Of a DNA stretch of 42,811 nt, positions 17,122 through 24,078 are shown piece after piece. The stretch is from Clostridia bacterium (GTDB taxonomy: Bacteria; Bacillota; Clostridia; Christensenellales; Aristaeellaceae): the NCBI GenBank assembly GCA_017429265.1, contig JAFRPG010000027.1, positions 1-42,811 on the forward strand, given 5' to 3'. The first letter of the stretch is position 1; each line of letters opens with the position of its first letter. Below the pieces are notes generated by a model, which was given only the letters and a program-made list of their open reading frames with translations, was not told where the DNA came from and did not search any database. The position numbers and the translations under genes are program-made.

Positions 17122-17161
17122 TGATGCCTTCCCGGGAACGATATACGGAGGTGATCCGCCG

Positions 17162-17698
17162 ATGGAACTGTTTGATCTCTACAATGCCGACCGCGAGCGG
17201 ACCGGTAAAACCATGGTGCGCGGCGAGCGGGTACCGGACGGGCTGTACCGTCTGGTGATCCACGTCTGCATTTTCTCGTCCGACGGCCGGATGCTGATCC
17301 AGCAGCGGCAGCCGTTCAAGCACGGCTGGTCGAACATGTGGGATATCAGCGTCGGAGGCTGCGCCGTCGCCGGCGACACAAGCCGCGCGGCCGCCGAGCG
17401 CGAGACCCGGGAGGAGCTTGGACTGTCCGTGGACTTCACCGGCTGCCGACCCACCCTGACCCTCAACTGGGAGCACGGCTGCGACGACTACTTCGTCCTT
17501 ACCCGGGACGTCGACCTGAGCACCCTGACGCTCCAGCCCGAGGAGGTGCAGCGTGTCCGCTGGGTCGGTCTGGAGGAGATCCTGCAGATGATCGACGACG
17601 GGAGCTTCATCCCGTACGAGAAGAACCTCATCCGCCTGCTGTTCTGGCGCCGGGATCACAGCAGCGCCCACACAAAAAGTGATCCGACGCGATCCTGA
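17162..17698 (+). CDS. Nudix hydrolase (IPP isomerase-like subgroup)
   Basis: 178 residues, cytoplasmic. Nudix box residues 66-88 read GCAVAGDTSRAAAERETREE then LGL. The first Glu of the classical signature is Asp72, while the metal-binding REtrEE part is intact. The beginning (MELFDLYNADRERTGKTMVRGE) and FSSDGRMLIQQRQPFKHGWSNMWDIS match the group annotated as YfcD or isopentenyl-diphosphate isomerase-like hydrolases, whose substrates are mostly unknown. The start is decided by the near-perfect GGAGGTGATCC site. It is 40 bp after the LRR gene, perhaps read through from it. About 20 residues after the fold are poorly conserved (HSSAHTKSDPTRS). Confidence 0.88.
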   Translation: MELFDLYNADRERTGKTMVRGERVPDGLYRLVIHVCIFSSDGRMLIQQRQPFKHGWSNMWDISVGGCAVAGDTSRAAAERETREELGLSVDFTGCRPTLTLNWEHGCDDYFVLTRDVDLSTLTLQPEEVQRVRWVGLEEILQMIDDGSFIPYEKNLIRLLFWRRDHSSAHTKSDPTRS

Positions 17699-17753
17699 GC
17701 CCCGCCCCGATGACCGTCCTCTGCCCGGTCCGACCGCAATCAGGAGGTGCCCG

Positions 17754-18197
17754 ATGAAGAGCGACCGCATCACCGCCGCGATGATCGCCCCGTGCGGGCT
17801 GGACTACAGCCTCTGCAAGCGCGCGCTGGACGAAACGGACCCATGTCCCGGATGCCACGGTCCGGACGATCGGAAGCCGGAGTTCTGCGCCTTACGCTGC
17901 GGCATCGTTCTGTGCGAAATGCGCAAAGCAAACGGCTATGCGTTCTGCGACGAGTGCCCGAATTTCCCCTGCGCGGACGTCATGGAGAAGGAGACCCGCT
18001 ACACCTCGAAGTACCCGCTGTATGAGTCGCCGCTGAAAAACCTGCGCGACATCCGCACGCTCGGCATGGAGCGCTTTCTGGAAAACGAGCGCCGGCAATG
18101 GACGTGCGAAGCCTGCGGCAGCGTCGTCTGCGTGCACACCGGCATCTGCAGCGGCTGCGGGAAAGCGGTGCGCAAGCAGGACCGGAACAATGCATAG
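17754..18197 (+). CDS. DUF3795 cysteine-rich protein
   Basis: 147 residues, no export signal, 17 cysteines. It opens with IAPCGLDYSLCKRAL and CPGCHG, then CALRCGIVLC and FCDECPNFPC, the pattern of DUF3795. The C-terminal part adds CEACGSVVCVHTGICSGCGK, a zinc-ribbon-like pair of knuckles. Metal binding (zinc or iron-sulfur) is likely; function is unknown. AGGAGG lies seven bases before ATG 17754. It is 55 bp after the Nudix gene and probably co-transcribed. Confidence 0.82.
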   Translation: MKSDRITAAMIAPCGLDYSLCKRALDETDPCPGCHGPDDRKPEFCALRCGIVLCEMRKANGYAFCDECPNFPCADVMEKETRYTSKYPLYESPLKNLRDIRTLGMERFLENERRQWTCEACGSVVCVHTGICSGCGKAVRKQDRNNA

Positions 18198-18272
18198 TGC
18201 GGGGCCGACAGTCCCGGATGCTGCCTTCCGATCGTCATCATGAGACAGGTCATCGATACAGCGGTCTTGCGC

Positions 18273-18330
18273 TTGACTTTTCCCTTAAAATGTGCTTCAT
18301 TATAAGGGAATAAGCACGGAGGTAAGGGAA
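18273..18330 (+). promoter_or_regulatory. Fic gene promoter with three TTCCCTTA boxes
   Basis: A -35 TTGACT (18273-18278) is followed by box 1 TTCCCTTA (18280-18287), a weak -10 CATTAT (18298-18303), inverted box 2 TAAGGGAA (18303-18310), and box 3 TAAGGGAA (18323-18330) reaching the ATG. Boxes 2 and 3 are 20 bp apart, about two helical turns. The arrangement looks like an operator; binding by the Fic protein's own C-terminal winged helix is inference. Confidence 0.5.
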
Positions 18331-19370
18331 TGCGTGTTTTCAATTATTCCCGGATCAGGGACCGTCAGTGGGACTCCGAACTGCTTGGGTATATTGCCGC
18401 GATTTACAAAGCGGCGGGAAAGCAGGAAATGTATCTGAAGCAGCGGCCGGAAGAGCTGGAAAAGCTTGTGGAAATAGCGAAGATCCAAAGCACGGAAGCG
18501 TCAAACGCTATCGAGGGAATCGTTACCACAAACACGCGCGTAAGGCAGCTCGTTGAAGAGAAAACCACGCCGAGGAACCGCAATGAACAGGAGATCGCCG
18601 GTTACCGGGATGTGCTGGGCATCATCCATGAGAGCTTTGACGCCATTCCGATCACGCAGAACTACATTCTTCAGCTTCACAAGATCCTGTACAGCCATCT
18701 CAGCAATCCGGCGGCCGGGCGTACCAAAACAGTGCAGAACTATATCAGCGCGACCTGGCCGGACGGACACACCGAAACGCTCTTTACACCGCTGTCTCCT
18801 TATGAGACGCCGACGGCTCTCGACCGGATCTGCGAGGAATACAACCGTGTGATCGGCAATCTTGAGCTTGAACCGCTGATCGCTATCCCGGTTTTTATTC
18901 ATGATTTTCTCTGCATCCATCCTTTCAATGACGGGAACGGACGTATGAGCCGGCTGCTCACGACGCTTCTTCTGTACAGAAGCGGGTTTTATGTCGGTAA
19001 GTATATCTCCCTGGAGGCAAAGATCGCCAGGCACAAAGACCTGTATTATGATGCCCTGGCTGAATCGCAGATCGGCTGGCATGAAGGCAGCGATGACCCC
19101 GTTCCCTTCATCAAATACCTTCTCAGCACGATCCTGTCGGCCTACAGGGATTTCGAAGACCGGTTTGCGCTTGTGGAGATAAAGCGGTCTGCCCTGGACA
19201 CGGTAAGGCTTGCCGCCCGGAACAAAATCGGGCGCTTTACAAAGCAGGATATCCGGGAACTCTGTCCGTCGCTAAGTCTCAGCTCCGTTGAGGGTTCACT
19301 CAGGAAAATGGTGGAACTCGGAGAATTGAAACGAGAGGGGAACGGAAAAAACACCTCTTACCATCAATGA
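18330..19370 (+). CDS. Fic family protein with N-terminal inhibitory motif and C-terminal winged helix
   Basis: 346 residues. The Fic motif HPFNDGNGRM (197-206) is complete, so AMP or another nucleotide part could be transferred to target proteins. An inhibitory motif of the S-x-x-x-E-G type (Ser58 to Gly63) lies in the N-terminal helix, as in class II Fic proteins that restrain themselves. The last 60 residues (IGRFTKQDIRELCPSLSLSSVEGSLRKMVELGELKRE) form a winged-helix DNA-binding domain. Codon use and GC are clearly lower than in the neighbours, which points to transfer. GGAGG lies nine bases before ATG 18330. It is preceded by an operator-like array. Confidence 0.9.
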   Translation: MRVFNYSRIRDRQWDSELLGYIAAIYKAAGKQEMYLKQRPEELEKLVEIAKIQSTEASNAIEGIVTTNTRVRQLVEEKTTPRNRNEQEIAGYRDVLGIIHESFDAIPITQNYILQLHKILYSHLSNPAAGRTKTVQNYISATWPDGHTETLFTPLSPYETPTALDRICEEYNRVIGNLELEPLIAIPVFIHDFLCIHPFNDGNGRMSRLLTTLLLYRSGFYVGKYISLEAKIARHKDLYYDALAESQIGWHEGSDDPVPFIKYLLSTILSAYRDFEDRFALVEIKRSALDTVRLAARNKIGRFTKQDIRELCPSLSLSSVEGSLRKMVELGELKREGNGKNTSYHQ

Positions 19371-19413
19371 CGGGAACGCGATCCGATGCAGTCGGAAAGG
19401 ATTTGATCACCCT

Positions 19414-19875
19414 ATGATCCGTATTCTCTTTATCTGCCACGGCAATATCTGCCGCTCCCCCGCCGCGGAGATCGTGCTGCGCGAGATGTGCCGCGCGGCT
19501 GGCATCAGTGCGGAGGTGTCCTCTGCGGCCACCACGGACGAGGAGATCGGAAACGGGATCTATCCGCCGATGCGCCGCGCGCTGGCCGGGGCCGGGTATC
19601 CGCTCCCGGAGCATCATGCCCGGCGCACGATACGCGACGATTACCGTCTCTACGACAGGATCATCGGGATGGACGAGGAGAACATGGACGACCTTCTCCG
19701 CGTCTACCGGGGCAACCCGGAGGGCAAGCTCAGCCTCCTGATGTCCTGGGCCGGTGAGGCGGGCGAAGTCTCCGATCCCTGGTACACGCGCGATTTCAGC
19801 GGTGCCCTCGCCGATATCGAGCGGGGCTGCCGCGGAATCGTCCGCTTCCTGTCCGGGCATGCCGGCGAGGCGTGA
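19414..19875 (+). CDS. Low-molecular-weight protein tyrosine phosphatase
   Basis: 153 residues, full length for the family. The P-loop CHGNICRSP places the nucleophile at Cys8 and Arg14, and the general acid lies in the late DPWYTRDF motif (usual DPY). It dephosphorylates phosphotyrosine, or phosphoarginine in some Gram-positive relatives; the partner kinase is not in the window. No strong ribosome site is seen; AAAGGA lies about 13 bases before the ATG. Base composition returns to the host level here, so the transferred Fic segment ends between 19370 and 19414. Confidence 0.92.
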   Translation: MIRILFICHGNICRSPAAEIVLREMCRAAGISAEVSSAATTDEEIGNGIYPPMRRALAGAGYPLPEHHARRTIRDDYRLYDRIIGMDEENMDDLLRVYRGNPEGKLSLLMSWAGEAGEVSDPWYTRDFSGALADIERGCRGIVRFLSGHAGEA

Positions 19876-19904
19876 TACCCGGCAGAAGCAACGATCTCCT
19901 GCAA

Positions 19905-19941
19905 AAGGGATTTCGCTCCGCGGAGCGGCCCGGGATCCCTT
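19905..19941. repeat. Nested inverted repeat after the phosphatase gene
   Basis: Outer arms AAGGGAT / ATCCCTT (19905-19911, 19935-19941) enclose the 14-bp palindrome CGCTCCGCGGAGCG (19914-19927). No T run follows, so it is not a standard terminator. It slightly recalls the TGCG hairpin of the repeat family at 5033, but without the flanking arms. Confidence 0.5.
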
Positions 19942-20028
19942 CGCGGCCGCCATTCAGGGTTTGCATTCCTGTTCCGGGATCAAGCATGAGGGATTCCATC
20001 CAACCCGTTCTCATCCTCCGGTCCATAG

Positions 20029-20060
20029 AAAAGTCCCGCCTCGCGAAAGGCGGGATTTTG
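20029..20060. terminator. Bidirectional terminator between convergent genes
   Basis: TCCCGCC / GGCGGGA stem around TCGCGAAA with ATTTTG on one side and CTTTTCT (minus strand) on the other. It serves the phosphatase gene (plus) and the Big_2 gene (minus). Confidence 0.83.
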
Positions 20061-20089
20061 TGTACGGGATGATGCGGCAGGCTGTCTCC

Positions 20090-22687
20090 TCACTCGCCGG
20101 GCTGCTCGTCGGAGGGTTCGGGATCCTCCTCGGGTACGTAGGGGCCGATGTAGTCGTCCGCCATCCAGGTCTTGCGGAGGATATCGTCGCCGCGGTAGGT
20201 GAAGCGGAAGCCGTCGTCGCAGCGGTAGCCGGTCAGGGTGAACACCATGTAGCCGACCGGTGTCGAGGGCTGGACATAGTTGTCGAAGTGGAAGCGGCCG
20301 TGGCGCGTGGTGCGGCCCTCGGTCAGGGTCTCCATGTAGTACCCGCCGAAGCTTGCGCTGCCGTCCGTCGTGCAGATGATCGGGTTGTCATAGACGTCGT
20401 AGAGCTCGATCGTAAAGTAGATCCGGGTGATGTTCATGTTGCTGTTGTTCCGGATCGCGATCTTCGGCGCGTTGCCCTCGAGATAGAAGTCGGTGATGGT
20501 CAGGGCCTTGCGGTAGGTGCCGACGCGCACGAGCGTGCTGGTCACGAAGCCGCCGTCCTCGGTGGTGCCGGTCATGATGGCCTCGCCCCAGCGCCTGCCG
20601 TACACGCGCGGGCGGTTCGTCTTGCCCTTCACCGTCGCGACGCTCTCATCGGAGGACACCCAGACCATGTTGTTGTTGCTGGCGTCGCTGGGCTCGAGCA
20701 CGGCGGTGATGGTCAGGGACTCGTCCGGATCGAGGACGTACTCCTGCTTGGCCATGTGCACGCCGGTCACGGGCTGGATGACGCTGACCTTGACGCGGGC
20801 GCTCTTGTTGGAGCCGTCGTTCGCCTTCACGGTGATGGTGGTCTCGCCGCGCTTGTGGGCGTGGATCGTGCCGTCGGGATCGACGGTGGCAACCTTCGTG
20901 TTGGCGCTGGTGAAGGTCACGGACTTGTCGGTCGCGTCGTCGGGTGCCACGGTCCAGGCCAGGCGGGCACTCTCCTGCACCTTGATGCTGATCTGGCTGG
21001 GGCTCACGCTGATGCCGGTCACGCGCTGCATGACGTTCACCACGCAGGTCGCGGTCAGCATCGGGTCCTCCTCGGACGCGCAGGTCACGGTGGTGACACC
21101 CGCCTTGACGCCGGTGACGCGGCCGTCCTTGCTAACGGTGGCGATCGCCGGGTTCTCGACGGTCCAGACAGCCTTCTTGTTGTTGGTATTGGTGGGCAGG
21201 ATCGTGTAGTTGAGCGTGGTGCTGTTGCCGGTGAAGACGTTCACGCTGGTCTGCTTGAGGGAGATGGACTCCGGCGGCTGGGTGACGACCACCCGCACGG
21301 TGGTGGAGCGGTTGGAGCCGTCGGTGGCCTTGATCGTGATCGTGGCCTCGCCGCGGCCAACGCCGCGCACGGTGCCGTCCGGATCAACGGTCGCGTTGCG
21401 GGTGGAGGAGGATGTGAAGGTCACAGCTTTGTTGTTGGCGTCCGCGGGTTCCACGGTCCAGGCGAGCTGGATCCGTCCGCCCACGGAGACGGTGACGGTC
21501 CGCTCCGCCGCCTTGATGGCGGTGACCTGCTGGCCCACGGTCAGGGTCATCTGCGCGGTGACGGTGGGATCGGCGTCCGCCGTGCAGGTGATGACGACCG
21601 TGCCGCGGCCCACGCCGGTGACCCGGCCGTTCTTGACCGTCGCGACGCTCGGGTCGGAGGAGCTCCAGACGACGTTCTTGTTGTTGGCGTCCTTGGGCTG
21701 GACCTCCGCCGTGATGTTGATGCTGCCGCCGACGAAGACGGAGCTGTCCTTGCTCGTCAGGGCGATCGCGGTCGGCATCTGCTGCACGTTGATCGTGGCC
21801 TCGGCGGTCCGGCCGGAGCCGTCCGCGGCGGTGGCCTTCACCCGGCCGCTGCCCTTCGCAAGGCCGGTGATGACGCCGGTTTCGCTGACGGCGATGGTCT
21901 TCGGGGTCGAGCTGGACCAGACGACGTCCTGGATGGTCGTGTCCGCCGGGTTGAAGACGGCGGTCGCCAGGGCAGTCCCGCCCACGCCGATGGCCTTCTT
22001 GTCCACGTTCACGGTGATGGAACGCGTCCGCTGCACACAGTAGAGGTGGTAGCGCACGAAGACCTCGGGATTCGACTGGCTGGAGACGGTCAGGATCGTC
22101 TCGCCCACGGCCTTCGGGGTCAGGGAGCTGCCGCGGACCTGCACCAGCTCCGTGTCCTCCACGGTCAGGTCAACGCGCTTGTTGCTGGCGTCCTTGGGCA
22201 TGACGTTGGCCCTGATCTCGGTGCCCTGCCCGACATAGAGCAGCAGCACCGGCATGGCCATCCCCTCCTCGGGGTCGTCGAAGACGTACATCAGGCGCTC
22301 GCCCATCAGCGGGTCGTCGGGCGCATAGATGGTCAGGTTCTTCTCCTCGACCGCCACCTCGGTCACGGCGCGCAGCACGTGGACCGTGACCCTCGCGCTG
22401 TAGTTCCTGCCGTTCGACTTGCAGGCGGCGGTGATCGTCACATCACCCTTTAGGACGGCCGTAACCAGGCCCTCCGGGGTGACGGTGGCGTTCTTCTGGG
22501 AAGAACTCGTCCAGGTGACCTCCCCGTCCAGGGCATTGCCCTGGCGGAGAAGGTTCAGCTGCAGTGTCTCCCCCTCAAATACGGAAAACTCGCGCTCGGC
22601 AAAGGTAAAATCCTGATCGGCGGCGGCGATCCCGCATACGGTCAGGAGCAGAAGGCAGCACAGGGCTGCTGTGAGCCAGCGTCTCAT
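20090..22687 (-). CDS. Exported protein with tandem Big_2 (bacterial Ig-like) domains
   Basis: 865 residues. Signal peptide MRRWLTAALCCLLLLTVCGIAAA, then about eight Ig-like domains of 80-85 residues. Each has the Big_2 core (W/FTSSxxxxATVxxxGxVxGxxxGxxxITxxA). Two kinds alternate: one with VWSSxxPxxATVxxxGRVTGV and one with VTFTSxxTxxATVDPDGT. The last 130 residues are a different domain (ITDFYLEGNAPKIAIRNNSNMNITRIYF) followed by an acidic tail. No LPXTG motif or SLH domain is seen, so the surface attachment is unknown. The start ATG 22687 has GGGAGG nine bases upstream. It is transcribed from its own good promoter. Role: probably adhesion or envelope structure. Confidence 0.9.
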   Translation of the reverse strand: MRRWLTAALCCLLLLTVCGIAAADQDFTFAEREFSVFEGETLQLNLLRQGNALDGEVTWTSSSQKNATVTPEGLVTAVLKGDVTITAACKSNGRNYSARVTVHVLRAVTEVAVEEKNLTIYAPDDPLMGERLMYVFDDPEEGMAMPVLLLYVGQGTEIRANVMPKDASNKRVDLTVEDTELVQVRGSSLTPKAVGETILTVSSQSNPEVFVRYHLYCVQRTRSITVNVDKKAIGVGGTALATAVFNPADTTIQDVVWSSSTPKTIAVSETGVITGLAKGSGRVKATAADGSGRTAEATINVQQMPTAIALTSKDSSVFVGGSINITAEVQPKDANNKNVVWSSSDPSVATVKNGRVTGVGRGTVVITCTADADPTVTAQMTLTVGQQVTAIKAAERTVTVSVGGRIQLAWTVEPADANNKAVTFTSSSTRNATVDPDGTVRGVGRGEATITIKATDGSNRSTTVRVVVTQPPESISLKQTSVNVFTGNSTTLNYTILPTNTNNKKAVWTVENPAIATVSKDGRVTGVKAGVTTVTCASEEDPMLTATCVVNVMQRVTGISVSPSQISIKVQESARLAWTVAPDDATDKSVTFTSANTKVATVDPDGTIHAHKRGETTITVKANDGSNKSARVKVSVIQPVTGVHMAKQEYVLDPDESLTITAVLEPSDASNNNMVWVSSDESVATVKGKTNRPRVYGRRWGEAIMTGTTEDGGFVTSTLVRVGTYRKALTITDFYLEGNAPKIAIRNNSNMNITRIYFTIELYDVYDNPIICTTDGSASFGGYYMETLTEGRTTRHGRFHFDNYVQPSTPVGYMVFTLTGYRCDDGFRFTYRGDDILRKTWMADDYIGPYVPEEDPEPSDEQPGE

Positions 22688-22722
22688 GGTCAATACCTCC
22701 CTCTTAAGAGTTGGACAGTTTG

Positions 22723-22751
22723 AGTATACGCTTGCGGCACGGCTTTGGCAA
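22723..22751 (-). promoter_or_regulatory. Promoter of the Big_2 protein gene
   Basis: On the minus strand, TTGCCA (22751-22746), 17 bases, TATACT (22728-22723), 36 bp before the start codon; one of the best promoters in the window. Confidence 0.8.
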
Positions 22752-22844
22752 GAGGCACCCGCGGCTTTCAGACATCTTTTTACATCGGAATATGAAACGG
22801 AATTTACAAAATTGCAAAAGAACGGAAAGCAATGCATGAAAAAC

Positions 22845-22873
22845 TTGATGAAAATCGTCATTTGTTGTAGAAT
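22845..22873 (+). promoter_or_regulatory. Promoter of the DUF3298-like protein and ftsK
   Basis: TTGATG (22845-22850), 17 bases, TAGAAT (22868-22873), divergent from the Big_2 promoter within an AT-rich gap. Confidence 0.72.
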
Positions 22874-22903
22874 GCTCAATTGTAAGGATAAGGAGGAAAT
22901 CCG

Positions 22904-24061
22904 ATGGAACGCCGAACATTTTCCGGGCTGCCGCTGTTCCTGCTCTGCGCGGTGCTGGCGCTCTGCACGTCCTTCTCCGCGCTGGCCGAACCCGAGCTGA
23001 CCGACCGGGGCATCGATCTGGGGACCGCCGGCGTCCACTGGCCCGCGCTGACCGGGATGGACGACGAGGAGGCCCAGCAGACGCTGAACCTCGCGATCCG
23101 CGAAAGCTGCGGCATCGACGCGTACACGGCCCGCATCGCCTCCGTCATGGACGCCGACCCGCCGCTGACCGTCTCCTGGGAGGGGACGCTGCGCGGAGAC
23201 CTGCTCTCCTGCGTGATCCGCGCCGAGGGTCCGCTCACCGGCGCCCGGCCGCGCTTCGAGTGGCACACGGTGCACCTCGACCTGCGCACCGGCGAGGCCT
23301 TCCCGATGACCGCTCTCTTCTCCGAGCCGGAGGAGGCCGTCGAGTGGATCGAGGCGTATCTTGAGGAGGATGTCCTGCCGGGGATGAGCGCCCACCTGAT
23401 GAACTGCGAGCTCACGCCCCTGCCCGACGATTTCCGCATCGGGCCGGAAGGCCTGACCCTCTATTATCCGATCGAACGCCTGTCCACCCTCTCCGACCGC
23501 GCGGGCGCGGTCACCCTCTCCTGGGGTGAGCTGGCCGAATGGCTGGACCTGAGCGAGGGCTCGGCCGCCGACCGCTTCGGCATTGCCGGGTGGATGTCGC
23601 CCGCGGACGGAGCCTTCCTCGAATCCCTCTCCTCCGGGAGCCTGCCCGGCCTCCCCTGCGCCCTCGGCGACAGCATGGAGGCCCTGACCGCACAGTACCG
23701 TCTGCTCTGCGATCCGGACCTTTACGACGGCGGACGCTATATCCAGCTGGAGGACAGCCGCTTCCGCCTCGTCTATCTGATGACGGACGATCTGTCCGAA
23801 AAGCGCTTCGACGGCAGCACCCTCAACGGCATCCGCTGTGACCGCTTCGGCCTGTACGGTTTGGTCACCGGACGCACGGCGAGGGAGGAGGCGCTGGAGA
23901 CGCTCGGGGAACCCTATGCCAGCGTTGAACTGGATGCCGGGGCCGCCGACGCGATGCGGCTGCCGGAGGGCACCAGCGATTACTACCGGTGCGGCGAGTT
24001 CCGCCTGCGCCTGCACTATGACAGCGGGGACATCCTGACCAGCCTGTTCCTGCTCCCGTAA
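22904..24061 (+). CDS. Secreted protein with DUF4163/DUF3298-like (RsiV/PdaC-type) region
   Basis: 385 residues with a signal peptide (MERRTFSGLPLFLLCAVLALCTSFSALA). The middle part (SWEGTLRGDLLSCVIRAEG, VHLDLRTGEAFPMTALF, then GLTLYYPIERLSTLSDRAGAVTLSWGEL) follows the order of DUF4163 and DUF3298, known from anti-sigma factor RsiV and deacetylase PdaC. There is no transmembrane helix beyond the signal and no catalytic domain, so a ligand-sensing or wall-binding role is possible but unproven. The last 150 residues are not recognised. AAGGAGG lies eight bases before the ATG. The stop is part of the ribosome site of ftsK, so the two are co-transcribed. Confidence 0.72.
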   Translation: MERRTFSGLPLFLLCAVLALCTSFSALAEPELTDRGIDLGTAGVHWPALTGMDDEEAQQTLNLAIRESCGIDAYTARIASVMDADPPLTVSWEGTLRGDLLSCVIRAEGPLTGARPRFEWHTVHLDLRTGEAFPMTALFSEPEEAVEWIEAYLEEDVLPGMSAHLMNCELTPLPDDFRIGPEGLTLYYPIERLSTLSDRAGAVTLSWGELAEWLDLSEGSAADRFGIAGWMSPADGAFLESLSSGSLPGLPCALGDSMEALTAQYRLLCDPDLYDGGRYIQLEDSRFRLVYLMTDDLSEKRFDGSTLNGIRCDRFGLYGLVTGRTAREEALETLGEPYASVELDAGAADAMRLPEGTSDYYRCGEFRLRLHYDSGDILTSLFLLP

Positions 24062-24078
24062 CGGAGGCAATCACAATC

